The notes under the pieces were generated by a model. It was not told the origin of the DNA. It was given only the letters and a program-made list of their open reading frames with translations, and ran no database searches. A stretch of 64,000 nucleotides of DNA from UBA7672 sp030824255 (GTDB lineage: Bacteria > Pseudomonadota > Alphaproteobacteria > Caulobacterales > Hyphomonadaceae): NCBI GenBank assembly GCA_942493305.1, contig OW818686.1:2604001-2668000 (forward strand). Direction: 5' to 3'. A program made the position numbers and the translations under genes. Below are positions 41,709 to 49,928 of the stretch, piece after piece (within the stretch, counting starts at the first letter, position 1; each line of letters starts with the position of its first letter).

Positions 41709-41992
41709 CCTTCGCGTGGATGGGATGGACGCTGCCGACCGCGCTGTTCTTTGCGTTCATCGCGCTGGCGCTGCTGACCCTCGGCGTGCTGACGAAGCTT
41801 GCTCCCAACAATGAGCCGCGCGTGGGCATCCTGCGGGTCGCCACGCAGCGGGGCGACAGGTTCTTCCTGTCCCTTCTGGGCTCGGCCTTCATCCATCTCG
41901 CCTGGATCGGCCTGATGCCTGAGGATCTTCCGCTCTGGATCGCTACCCTCGCGTCAGTTGTTTACGCGGCGCTGGTTTTCCGATTTGCTTGA
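41705..41992 (+). CDS. glpU: DUF2160 small membrane protein, GlpU
   Basis: 95 residues with about three hydrophobic segments. MGWTLPTALFFAFIALALL, ATQRGDRFFLSLLGSAFIHLAW and a C-terminal helix match the DUF2160 family, the glpU product of glycerol ABC operons. Molecular function is not established; it always accompanies this importer class. It is coupled to the preceding small gene by ATGA and followed after 50 bases by glpV. Confidence 0.82.
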   Translation: MTFAWMGWTLPTALFFAFIALALLTLGVLTKLAPNNEPRVGILRVATQRGDRFFLSLLGSAFIHLAWIGLMPEDLPLWIATLASVVYAALVFRFA

Positions 41993-42042
41993 TACCGACA
42001 TAACGAATCCGGCGCCGTAGAAGCGTCGGCAGGGAGGATTTG

Positions 42043-43800
42043 ATGGCTTTCACGCGTTTGCGCGGGCTTTTGCTCGCTTGTGGCTCCGCTCTGGCGCTCG
42101 CCGCATGCGGCGGACCGCAGACGCCTGCGGCCGACCAGCCGCCGAATCCGAATGGCGCGGCCGAGATCGCGAAATTCCTCGATGCGGAGATTGGCGAGCT
42201 GTCCTCGCTGGATCGCGCGGGCCAGGAGGCGGAGCTCAACTGGTTCGTCAACGCCGCCGCGCCGTTCCAGGGCATGGAGATCACGGTCGTCTCCGAGAAC
42301 ATCTCGACGCACGACTATGAAAGCCGCGTGCTCGCGCCAGCCTTCAGCGCGATTACCGGCATCAAGGTGACGCACGAGCTGATCGGCGAGGGCGATGTCG
42401 TCGCCAAGCTGCAGACGCAGATGCAGTCGGGCGAGAACGTCTACGACGCCTACGTGAATGACTCGGACCTGATCGGCACGCATTGGCGTTACCAGCAGGT
42501 GCGCAACCTCACCGACTGGATGGCGGGCGAGGGCAAGGACGTTACCAGCCCGACTCTCGACATCGCAGACTTTGTCGGCGCGAGCTTCACGACGGCGCCG
42601 GACGGCAAGCTCTACCAGCTGCCCGACCAGCAGTTCGCGAACCTCTACTGGTTTCGCTATGACTGGTTTGCCGATGCCAAGAACAAGGCCGATTTCAAAG
42701 CGAAGTACGGCTATGACCTCGGCGTTCCGGTGAACTGGTCCGCCTATGAGGACATCGCGGAATTCTTCACCGGCCGCACGATCGACGGGAAGCAGGTCTA
42801 TGGCCACATGGACTATGGCAAGAAGGATCCCTCGCTCGGCTGGCGCTTCACGGATTCCTGGCTGTCGATGGCGGGCAATGGCGACAAGACGAACGGCCAT
42901 CCCAACGGTTTCCCCGTGGATGAATGGGGCATCCGCGTTGACGATGAGTCGCGCCCGGTGGGCTCGTGCGTTGCGCGCGGCGGCGACACCAATGGTCCCG
43001 CGTCGGTCTATGCGATCACGAAGTATATCGACTGGCTGAAGAAGTATGCGCCGCCGGCAGCCCAGGGCATGAACTTCTCGGAGTCCGGTCCTGTGCCCGC
43101 CAATGGCGAGATCGCACAGCAGATGTTCTGGTACACCACCTTCACCGCCGACATGGTGAAGGAGGGCCTGCCGGTGCTGAACGCGGACGGCACGCCGAAA
43201 TGGCGGATGGCGCCGTCGCCGCACGGCGCCTACTGGGAAGAGGGCCAGAAGCTCGGCTACCAGGACGCCGGCGCGTGGACGCTGATGACGACGACGCCCG
43301 CGGATCGGGCCAAGGCTGCGTGGCTCTATGCGCAGTTCGTGACCTCGAAGACGGTCGACGTGAAGAAGAGCCACACCGGCCTCACCTTCATCCGCGAAAG
43401 CACGATCCAGCATCCGTCCTTCACGGAGCGTGCGCCGAAGCTTGGCGGTCTGATCGAGTTCTACCGCTCGCCAGCGCGTACGCAGTGGTCGCCCACGGGC
43501 ACCAACATCCCTGACTATCCGAAGCTGTCGCAGCTCTGGTGGCAGAACATCGGCGACGCCGCCGCCGGCACCAAGACGCCGCAGCAGGCAATGGATGCGC
43601 TCTGCAAGGCGCAGGAGGACGTGCTGGCCAACCTCGAAAAGCTGAACGTGCAGGGCGACAAGAGCCCGAAACTGAATGCGGAAGAGCCCGCCGAAGCCTG
43701 GTTCGCCCGCCCCGGCGCCCCCAAGGCCAAGCTGGCCAACGAGGACCCGGTGCCGGAAACGATCGACTACGACACGCTGATCAAGAGCTGGCAGAACTAG
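42043..43800 (+). CDS. glpV: ABC importer substrate-binding lipoprotein, GlpV-like
   Basis: 585 residues from ATG 42043, with GGGAGG five bases upstream (the in-frame TTG at 42040 is not needed). Lipobox LAAC gives an acylated cysteine; C-terminal half includes GAWTLMTTTPADRAKAAWLYAQFV. Family 1-type binding protein of the large (about 580-residue) glycerol-binding group with EITVVSENISTHDYESRVLAP near the N-terminus. It would deliver substrate to GlpPQ. A strong terminator stands just downstream. Confidence 0.87.
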   Translation: MAFTRLRGLLLACGSALALAACGGPQTPAADQPPNPNGAAEIAKFLDAEIGELSSLDRAGQEAELNWFVNAAAPFQGMEITVVSENISTHDYESRVLAPAFSAITGIKVTHELIGEGDVVAKLQTQMQSGENVYDAYVNDSDLIGTHWRYQQVRNLTDWMAGEGKDVTSPTLDIADFVGASFTTAPDGKLYQLPDQQFANLYWFRYDWFADAKNKADFKAKYGYDLGVPVNWSAYEDIAEFFTGRTIDGKQVYGHMDYGKKDPSLGWRFTDSWLSMAGNGDKTNGHPNGFPVDEWGIRVDDESRPVGSCVARGGDTNGPASVYAITKYIDWLKKYAPPAAQGMNFSESGPVPANGEIAQQMFWYTTFTADMVKEGLPVLNADGTPKWRMAPSPHGAYWEEGQKLGYQDAGAWTLMTTTPADRAKAAWLYAQFVTSKTVDVKKSHTGLTFIRESTIQHPSFTERAPKLGGLIEFYRSPARTQWSPTGTNIPDYPKLSQLWWQNIGDAAAGTKTPQQAMDALCKAQEDVLANLEKLNVQGDKSPKLNAEEPAEAWFARPGAPKAKLANEDPVPETIDYDTLIKSWQN

Positions 43801-43822
43801 TCAGCCATTTTGCGACTGAGCC

Positions 43823-43862
43823 ACGGCCAGTCCGCCTCGCGCGGGCTGGCCGTTTGCTTTTG
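43823..43862 (+). terminator. Rho-independent terminator after glpV
   Basis: ACGGCCAG (43823-43830) pairs with CTGGCCGT (43846-43853), and the inner bases CCGC/GCGG extend the stem to about 13 pairs including one G-U. The U-rich run TTTGCTTTT follows on the plus strand. Confidence 0.85.
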
Positions 43863-43885
43863 GGCGTTCGGCGCCGGTCGTCATC

Positions 43886-43917
43886 AAATAAAAGACCCCG
43901 CGGTTTTCCGCGGGGTC
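43886..43917 (-). terminator. Minus-strand terminator without an assigned gene
   Basis: Perfect 10-bp stem GACCCCGCGG/CCGCGGGGTC (43894-43917) with a four-base loop. The U-run (TTTTATTT) is on the minus strand, so it ends leftward transcription. No leftward coding gene ends here. Confidence 0.75.
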
Positions 43918-44245
43918 GAGTTTCCGGGTTGAGGTCAATGGGCCATGCGCGCCCGGGAGACAGTCGCGTGCGCAGGTCACAAATCCACGGGCAGATTGTT
44001 GCACGAGGGGCGGTATTTCATCAATGCCGGCTGACCGGCTTGTTTTTGAAAAGGTGAATTCTGCCGCTATTTCAGGCGTGTGGCGCAGCGGAATAGATCA
44101 TGCGCGTGGCGCCGCGCTGACAGAGCCACGGCAAGATCCGGGGGATTTCCCCGGCATTGCCAAAGACTGGGGGCTTCGGGCCGTTTCGTCTTGCGTGCCG
44201 TCCAAATCCGGGTAGGAAGGCCCCTCTTCACTGCGAATGCGGTGC
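43918..44245 (-). ncRNA. Possible leftward small RNA, gene-free stretch
   Basis: 328 bases between the orphan minus-strand terminator and the tRNA. No convincing coding region was found: the longest frames run across the terminator or antisense to the tRNA. A leftward transcript ending at 43886 would explain the terminator. I do not recognise 6S, SRP RNA, tmRNA or RNase P motifs, and I could not fix a promoter, so the 5' end is unknown. Confidence 0.25.
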
Positions 44246-44335
44246 GGGGAGGTGGCCGAGTGGTCGAAGGCGCACCCCTGCTAAGGGTGTATACCGGTAA
44301 CGGTATCGAGAGTTCGAATCTCTTCCTCTCCGCCA
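44246..44335 (+). tRNA. tRNA-Ser(GCU)
   Basis: 90 bases including an encoded CCA. Acceptor stem GGGGAGG pairs with CCTCTCC (one G-U). The anticodon stem CACCC/GGGTG encloses CTGCTAA with anticodon GCT at 44280-44282, reading AGC and AGU. A long variable arm (ATACCGGTAACGGTAT) is typical of class II serine tRNAs, and TTCGAATC forms the T-loop. Confidence 0.96.
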
Positions 44336-44433
44336 GCGTTCGCGTCACTGAAGCATCCCCTTCATGGCCTCTGGCGGCTGGTCTAATCTGGCGCGCTGGC
44401 GCTTTGACAGGCGGCTGGCGTGGACCGGGCATC

Positions 44434-44865
44434 ATGTTGCGACGAACCTTGCTGGCGGCGGCGCTGGCCGCAATCGCGTTTGCAGCTTCGGCAGCGCATG
44501 CGCAGACAGGCGCCAAGCCGAAGACATTCGATCTCGTGATCGATGGCGTCTACACCGAGCTCGACGGCGGCGAGGTGGTGTTTGCGGTGTCGTTCCGCGA
44601 TCCGCTGACGCGGAAAGTAAACCCTCAGCTGCGCGTGCGCGCGGGCGAGGATGTGGTGATCCATGTCGCGAACCGCACGGACACGCCGCACGCGTTCGAG
44701 ATCATGAGCCTGGCAGGTACAAAATCTGCTCCGATCCCTGCCGGCGCCGCCGCCACGCTGCGGTTCAAGGCGCCGGCGCAGGGCGGCTATATCTACCACG
44801 ATCCGCTGCAGGCGCGCGGCAAGGGCGTACGCACGCTTTTCGGCGACTTCATCGTTACGCGCTGA
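44434..44865 (+). CDS. Secreted cupredoxin-like protein
   Basis: 143 residues from ATG 44434; the frame upstream runs through the tRNA and is spurious. Signal peptide LLAAALAAIAFAASAAHAQ. The mature domain has a cupredoxin-like beta fold with VRAGEDVVIHVANRTDTPHAF and GGYIYHDPLQARGKG. The mature part contains no cysteine, so a classical type 1 copper site is impossible; His and Met-poor binding of copper is still conceivable. It converges on the SCO-cytochrome/multicopper-oxidase operon with 20 bases between, which suggests a shared copper theme. Confidence 0.75.
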   Translation: MLRRTLLAAALAAIAFAASAAHAQTGAKPKTFDLVIDGVYTELDGGEVVFAVSFRDPLTRKVNPQLRVRAGEDVVIHVANRTDTPHAFEIMSLAGTKSAPIPAGAAATLRFKAPAQGGYIYHDPLQARGKGVRTLFGDFIVTR

Positions 44866-44885
44866 GGGCGCGCGCCGGGACGCGA

Positions 44886-45890
44886 TCAGTGATGGCCGTG
44901 GTCGCCATGACCGTGCTGGGCGTGCGTGGCGGCGGCGCGGCTCTCCATGGTGCGCTGGCTTTCGGTGTCGATGAAGGCCAGTAGCGCCGCGACGTCGGCA
45001 TTGCTCAGCTTCAGGTTTGGCATTGGCAGGCCGCGATAATCCGCCATCTGTGCGGTCGCGATGGGATCGCCTTCGGACAGCATCCTGTCCGGCTCCTTGA
45101 TCCAGCGCGTTAGCCATTCCGGCGAGCGGCGGGAGCTTACAGCAAGCAGGTCCGGCCCGAGGCCATCGCCATCACCGATCGAATGGCAGGACGCGCAGCG
45201 CGTGCGATAAAGCGTTTCGCCCGCCTGCAATCCTGGAACGGTGATGGCGTTGGCGTAGCTCTGCCGCGAAGCTGATCCCGGTCCAAGGCTCTTGGGGTCC
45301 ATGTGTCCCGTCAGCAGGTTCGCGAGCATTTGCGGATTTTCATAGGGAGACCGCTTCACCCATTGTCCCGTCGCTTCATTGGCGACGATGATGGATGTGG
45401 AGTGCGCCGATGGCGTCGCGCCTGCCGGCTCAAGCCCCAGCTTTTTCTGGATTAGCGTGATGTCATCGCGCTTGCCGGTCAGGAATGTCCAGCCGGGGCC
45501 GATCTGGAATTTCTTCATGTAATCGTGCAGCTTCTCCGGCGTGTCGTTTTCCGGATCGACCGAGATCGAATACATGAAGATATCGCGGCCGGCGCGGTCG
45601 CCTAGCAATTCCTGCACGCGGCGAAGCTGGGCTGTGTCGAGCGGGCAGACGTCTCCACACGACGTGAATATGAAGTTGATGACGAGGATCTTCCCCTTGA
45701 GGAGGTCGTCGTAGAGCTTCACCTGCCTGCCGTCCTGCGTGGTCAGTTCAACATTCGGAAAATAGTCCTTGCCCCAGCGCGGCTGCGCGTGAGCGGAGAG
45801 CGGCGCCAGCCCTGTGACAAGCACGAGCACCAGCACCAGCGCCAGCATAAGGCGCGTCCATCCGTCCGCATGTCTGGCTTCCAGCGTCAC
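44886..45890 (-). CDS. SCO1/SenC-cytochrome c fusion with His-rich tail
   Basis: 334 residues from GTG 45890, coupled to the oxidase stop (GTGA at 45887-45890). A signal peptide (LMLALVLVLVLVTGLAPLSAHA) precedes a SCO thioredoxin-fold domain with the copper cysteines Cys78 and Cys82 (FTSCGDVCP) and His163 (PSAHSTSI). A monohaem cytochrome c domain follows with CASCH (232-236) and the likely axial Met290 in RGLPMPNL. The C-terminus ends HAQHGHGDHGHH. The domain combination suggests copper delivery or thiol redox coupled to electron transfer, most likely serving the multicopper oxidase encoded just upstream. Confidence 0.88.
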   Translation of the reverse strand: MTLEARHADGWTRLMLALVLVLVLVTGLAPLSAHAQPRWGKDYFPNVELTTQDGRQVKLYDDLLKGKILVINFIFTSCGDVCPLDTAQLRRVQELLGDRAGRDIFMYSISVDPENDTPEKLHDYMKKFQIGPGWTFLTGKRDDITLIQKKLGLEPAGATPSAHSTSIIVANEATGQWVKRSPYENPQMLANLLTGHMDPKSLGPGSASRQSYANAITVPGLQAGETLYRTRCASCHSIGDGDGLGPDLLAVSSRRSPEWLTRWIKEPDRMLSEGDPIATAQMADYRGLPMPNLKLSNADVAALLAFIDTESQRTMESRAAATHAQHGHGDHGHH

Positions 45891-48226
45891 GGGGCGGCCG
45901 GCGGGGTGGGGCCTGTGCCGCGGCCTGAACGCCAGGTCGGCAGCACATAGCTTGGCTCGTAGAACATTCCCTCCCAACCGCCTTCCGGCGTGGGGATGGC
46001 CACTGCCTGACCAGGGTTCACGATATCCCAGCGTAGCAGCATCGCGTGATCCTCATGCTGCGTGTTGTGGCAATGCTCGACATAGGAGCCGTGGAATTCG
46101 CGGAAGCGCACGGCGACTTCGACGACGCTGCTGCTGTTTGGCTCCGGCCCGACGCGATAGACATCCTTGCGCGCCCAGCGCTCCCACACTGGCGGCGGCT
46201 TGCCGTCGCGGGTCAGGATCTGGCCTTCCTCGAAGTGCACGTGCACCGGATGGCTCCAGCCGCCGCTGGTGCTTTCGATGCGCCAGATCTCCACGGCGCC
46301 TAGTTCGGGCGCGGCTGACACCCGGTGCTCATCGGTGTTGAAGCCCTTGCCGCCATCGGTCTTGATCGTCCACGGCTCGGCGTCCGTGCCGCTGCTGCGG
46401 CCGAATTCGAACGTGCGACGCCGCGCCTTGGCAAGGTCAGCTGTCGGGAAGACCGGGCGGGGGATCATCTTCTTCCTGCCCTCGATATAGTCTTCCGGCT
46501 TCATGCTGAGGTCCGTGCCGGCATAAGCCTGGACGCGGAATTCGAGGAACTTGCCGACTGTCGGATCACCCTTGTACTTGCCGGACAGGATGTCCTTGAG
46601 GTCGATCTCCTTCTTTGGTCCTGCGCCGTCGCGATGCTCGAGCAGGTTCACGAAGTAGAGTTTCGTGCCCGGCTTGTAAGCCTTGAAATCGACGACGATG
46701 TCATAGCGCTCGGCGATGCCTTGCGTCGGCAGGTCTTTGGACTCCGCATTCGGGAAGGCGACGGTGTGTTCCATGATGTTGCCGTCGTTGGCGATCATGT
46801 GGAAGGGCACACGCTCGCCCTTGTCGGTGACGATGGCGATCTTGAAATAGCGCGACACGCTGCCGTTCAGGAGGCGGAAGCGATAGCGACGCGCCCGCAC
46901 ATCAACATAGGGTTTCCAGCCCCAGTTGACGGTCATCTGGTCTCCCAGGAAACCGTCGGTGTTGAAGATGTTGAAGAACAGCTGCCCCTTCGCATCCCAC
47001 GCCTTGTCCGCGATCAGCAGGTTCATGTCGTAGTCGCGATTGCCCCAGTCGAGCCCCGTGCCGCTCGGCAGGCAGAGGTTGGCGTTGTCGGGATTGTCGT
47101 AGTTGCACTGAAAGCCTTCGCGGCCACGGTCGACTGCGCTGTAGTAGTTCATCATCGCAGCGTTGCCCTTGTAGACATTCTGCGCCGTGTAATCGATCGT
47201 ATGATCGTGGAACCAGTGCGTGCTCATGGTTTCGCGCCAGTCGCCGCGCACTTTCACGACGCCGCCCTTGCCATCGGGATAGGCCGCGCGCGGATCGCTT
47301 GCGCTGGTGTTGATGCTGTCACGGCCGGCGAGCTGCATCGGCCAGCGATAATCGTAGAATTGGCCGGGGTAGAAGTACGCGGCGGTGTAGCCGTCGCTCT
47401 CGGCGGGGTTGTGGCCGTTGTGCTCGTGCGTCGTGACGAGATGAATGCCGAAGCCATTGTTGGCCGAGATGTCGATGGGCAGGCCGTTATAGTGGCGGAA
47501 CAGGATCGGCTCGCCGACGCGCGCCATCAGCAGCTTGGGGGGCAGCGTGCCGTCAAACGTCCAGACGGAGTTGGGCTGCTGCACCGGCATCTTCGGATGC
47601 ATGCGGATGTCGATGCCCGCCGTGGTCCCGTTTGAATTGGGAATGTCCGAGGTGTTGTTGTACAGGCCGCCCGGTCCGAACTCGCCGACCTGATAGCGGT
47701 GCAGCTGCATCGTATCGCGGACGCCGGTGTTGAGGCGGGCGCCTGCCTGCACGGTCTGCGAATAAACTGTCGGCTTGAACTCGTCATAGCGCTGGTGGGC
47801 ATACATCTCGCCCGGTGGCCGGCCTTCAATGGCGCTGGTCGCCAGCTTGCGGCCGATACAGTCGCCGACGAGCATGGCCCATGGATTGGGGCGTGCAAGG
47901 TTCGCCTCGCGCGTCGGCAGCGGGTAGAGCCGGTCACTGATGACCTTGTCGAGCTTCGTCGCGCTGGGCGAATGCGTGCAGTCCACGGGCGCGGCGATCG
48001 GCTGGCAGTTCACGCATTCGATGGCGGGAACATCCTTACGGCCGAACTCCTCGAACTGGAGCATCTTCTGCGTGAAGGGCTCGGCGCCGAACAGCGGGCT
48101 CTTCGGCGAGCCTGTCGGAATGTCGTATTTCAGGCTGCTGCCGGAGTCGGCCAGCGCCGTGGCGATGCAAAGCGCTGCCGCACAGCCCGTCACGGCAGCG
48201 GCGTACCAAATTGTGTTTCTGGGCAT
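45887..48226 (-). CDS. Large multicopper oxidase
   Basis: 779 residues from ATG 48226 (GGGGGT upstream). Signal-like N-terminal hydrophobic segment (about 6-26). Copper motifs: TTHEHNGHN (unusual spacing), STHWFHDH, SHPVHVHFEEG and the T1/T2/T3 signature VEHCHNTQHEDHAML, where HCH links T1 Cys to T3 His. A cysteine-containing N-terminal region (CVNCQPIAAPVDC) is not typical of laccases. Substrate may be a metal such as Mn(II) or Cu(I), or an organic phenol; the sequence does not decide. It is the first gene of an operon with the SCO-cytochrome fusion. Confidence 0.88.
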   Translation of the reverse strand: MPRNTIWYAAAVTGCAAALCIATALADSGSSLKYDIPTGSPKSPLFGAEPFTQKMLQFEEFGRKDVPAIECVNCQPIAAPVDCTHSPSATKLDKVISDRLYPLPTREANLARPNPWAMLVGDCIGRKLATSAIEGRPPGEMYAHQRYDEFKPTVYSQTVQAGARLNTGVRDTMQLHRYQVGEFGPGGLYNNTSDIPNSNGTTAGIDIRMHPKMPVQQPNSVWTFDGTLPPKLLMARVGEPILFRHYNGLPIDISANNGFGIHLVTTHEHNGHNPAESDGYTAAYFYPGQFYDYRWPMQLAGRDSINTSASDPRAAYPDGKGGVVKVRGDWRETMSTHWFHDHTIDYTAQNVYKGNAAMMNYYSAVDRGREGFQCNYDNPDNANLCLPSGTGLDWGNRDYDMNLLIADKAWDAKGQLFFNIFNTDGFLGDQMTVNWGWKPYVDVRARRYRFRLLNGSVSRYFKIAIVTDKGERVPFHMIANDGNIMEHTVAFPNAESKDLPTQGIAERYDIVVDFKAYKPGTKLYFVNLLEHRDGAGPKKEIDLKDILSGKYKGDPTVGKFLEFRVQAYAGTDLSMKPEDYIEGRKKMIPRPVFPTADLAKARRRTFEFGRSSGTDAEPWTIKTDGGKGFNTDEHRVSAAPELGAVEIWRIESTSGGWSHPVHVHFEEGQILTRDGKPPPVWERWARKDVYRVGPEPNSSSVVEVAVRFREFHGSYVEHCHNTQHEDHAMLLRWDIVNPGQAVAIPTPEGGWEGMFYEPSYVLPTWRSGRGTGPTPPAAP

Positions 48227-48268
48227 AGTGACCCCCGTCACCCTCGGCTTTCATTACCGAGATGCAAC

Positions 48269-48308
48269 ATAACACCGCTGTGATAACAGTTAAAGTAACC
48301 AGCGTTAC
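48269..48308. promoter_or_regulatory. Repeated TAAC elements between oxidase and xdh operons
   Basis: ATAAC at 48269 and 48283 and GTAAC at 48295 form three direct repeats at 14 and 12-base spacing. TAACAGTTA (48284-48292) is a palindrome, and GTAAC (48295-48299) pairs with GTTAC (48304-48308). They lie in the 283-base divergent region, so a response-regulator or repressor site is plausible. Confidence 0.4.
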
Positions 48309-48509
48309 AATCTGACGACAGGCTGATCGCAGGCTGACGAACTGTTTGTGCGCCTGCGGCTTGATTTTGCGCCTGTTTCGCCTGTGGCGTGCGCGCATGC
48401 ATCGTCTGGGTGCGTCGTTTCGGCGCAAAAAGTGATCGAAACTGCGTTTTTACAAGAACAAACGTGCGGCGCGGTTGGCGAAATTCGCGCCACTGGCCAT
48501 CATCCGCCG

Positions 48510-49928
48510 ATGAGAGATGCCGTTCAATTCCTCCTCAATGGCGAGGCGGTCGAGGTCCACAAGCCGGATCCGACGCTGACGCTGCTTGACTGGCTGCGTG
48601 TGCAGAAGCGGCTCACCGGAACGAAGGAAGGATGCGCCGAAGGCGATTGTGGCGCGTGCACAGTGATGGCGGTGGATGAGGGCGGGCGCACGCGGGCGCT
48701 GAATGCCTGCATCGTGTTTTTGCCGATGATCGATGGGTTCGCGCTCACCACGGTTGAAGGCCTGGGCGGCGGAGATCCGGTTCAGGCCGCGATGGTGGAG
48801 ATGCATGGGTCGCAATGCGGCTTCTGCACGCCGGGCATCGTGATGTCGCTTCATGCGCATCGCGTCCGGGGCGGCGATACATCGGCGAATGCTATCAAGG
48901 AGTGTCTAGCTGGCAATCTTTGCCGCTGCACAGGCTATGGCCCCATCGTTCGTGCTGGCCAGTCTGCCTGCGCGACGCCAGCGCCGACGCCGGCATCTTT
49001 GCCGTTCAAGGACGAGCCTCTTGGCTACACAGTCGAGACGCCGGAGGGCGCGCGGGGTTTCCATGCGCCGGATACGCTGGATCATCTCGCGCGCCTGTGC
49101 GCCGCTCACCCCGATGCGACCCTTGTGGCGGGGGCGACCGATATCGGCCTATGGGTCACAAAGCAGGGGCGACAACTTCCAGCGATGATCTCCGTGATGA
49201 AGGTCAAGGAGCTGCAGGAGATTGCCCGCGTCAACGGCCGGCTCGTGCTCGGGGCGGGCGTGCGTTACGCCGATGCGATGGAGGCGCTCGTCGACCTGCA
49301 TTCCGCTTTCCGCGATTATCTCCGCCGCCTCGGGGCGACGCAGGTGCGCGATAGTGGAACGGTTGTTGGCAATATCGCCAACGGTTCGCCGATCGGCGAC
49401 ATGCCGCCGGCGTTGATTGCGCTGGGCGCAGAGATTGTCCTCCGTCATGGCGAGCGGACACGCCGCCTGCCGCTCGAACAGTTCTTTCTCGCCTACGGCA
49501 AGCAGGACAGGACGCCGGGCGAGATCGTCACTCATGTCGAGATTCCCGCGCCACAACCGGCCGCTCTCTTCGCAGTCGAAAAGCTTTCCAAGCGCTTTGA
49601 GCAGGATATCTCGGCCGTCAGTGCGGCTTTCCTTATTGAGCTCGAGGACGGGTGCGTGTCCGGCGCCCGGCTCGCATTCGGCGGCATGGCCGGAATTTCG
49701 AAGCGTGCGACGCATGCCGAAGCCGCGCTGATTGGCCTGCCCTGGAGCGAGGCGGCTGTGCGCGAAGCGATGACGGCTCTTGCGCGGGATTTCACACCGC
49801 TCTCCGACATGCGCGCCAGCGCGGGTTATCGCCTCGAAGCCGGGGGTAACCTGTTGCTACGTTTCTTCCGCGAGTCTCAGGGGCAAGGCGTTCGCCTGTC
49901 GCAGCTCGAGGGCATCGCACATGGCTGA
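48510..49928 (+). CDS. xdhA: Xanthine dehydrogenase small subunit (2Fe-2S/FAD)
   Basis: 472 residues from ATG 48510. Two [2Fe-2S] centres: GCAEGDCGACTVM with a later cysteine in NACIVF, and SQCGFCTPGIVMSLHA with NLCRCTGYGPIVRAG. The FAD domain begins about residue 180 (TLVAGATDIGLW, GTVVGNIANGSPIGDMPPAL), then the CO-dehydrogenase flavoprotein C-terminal domain. It moves electrons from the molybdenum subunit to NAD+. Its TGA lies inside the xdhB start (8-base overlap). The Shine-Dalgarno sequence is weak. Confidence 0.92.
   Translation: MRDAVQFLLNGEAVEVHKPDPTLTLLDWLRVQKRLTGTKEGCAEGDCGACTVMAVDEGGRTRALNACIVFLPMIDGFALTTVEGLGGGDPVQAAMVEMHGSQCGFCTPGIVMSLHAHRVRGGDTSANAIKECLAGNLCRCTGYGPIVRAGQSACATPAPTPASLPFKDEPLGYTVETPEGARGFHAPDTLDHLARLCAAHPDATLVAGATDIGLWVTKQGRQLPAMISVMKVKELQEIARVNGRLVLGAGVRYADAMEALVDLHSAFRDYLRRLGATQVRDSGTVVGNIANGSPIGDMPPALIALGAEIVLRHGERTRRLPLEQFFLAYGKQDRTPGEIVTHVEIPAPQPAALFAVEKLSKRFEQDISAVSAAFLIELEDGCVSGARLAFGGMAGISKRATHAEAALIGLPWSEAAVREAMTALARDFTPLSDMRASAGYRLEAGGNLLLRFFRESQGQGVRLSQLEGIAHG

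Noticed and set aside
44024..44215. 63-codon plus-strand frame upstream of the tRNA
   Set aside because: No family, poor ribosome-binding site and composition like intergenic DNA; cannot be supported.
44246..44335. tRNA-Ser as an integration site for a mobile element
   Set aside because: No integrase, no duplicated tRNA 3' end and no foreign-looking genes follow.
44067..44516. Minus-strand open frame across the tRNA-Ser gene
   Set aside because: It is antisense to the tRNA and the cupredoxin signal region; this is a typical artefact.
48263..48290. Possible XerCD dif site
   Set aside because: One half (ATGCAACATAA) matches 9 of 11 bases by eye, but the other half does not fit.
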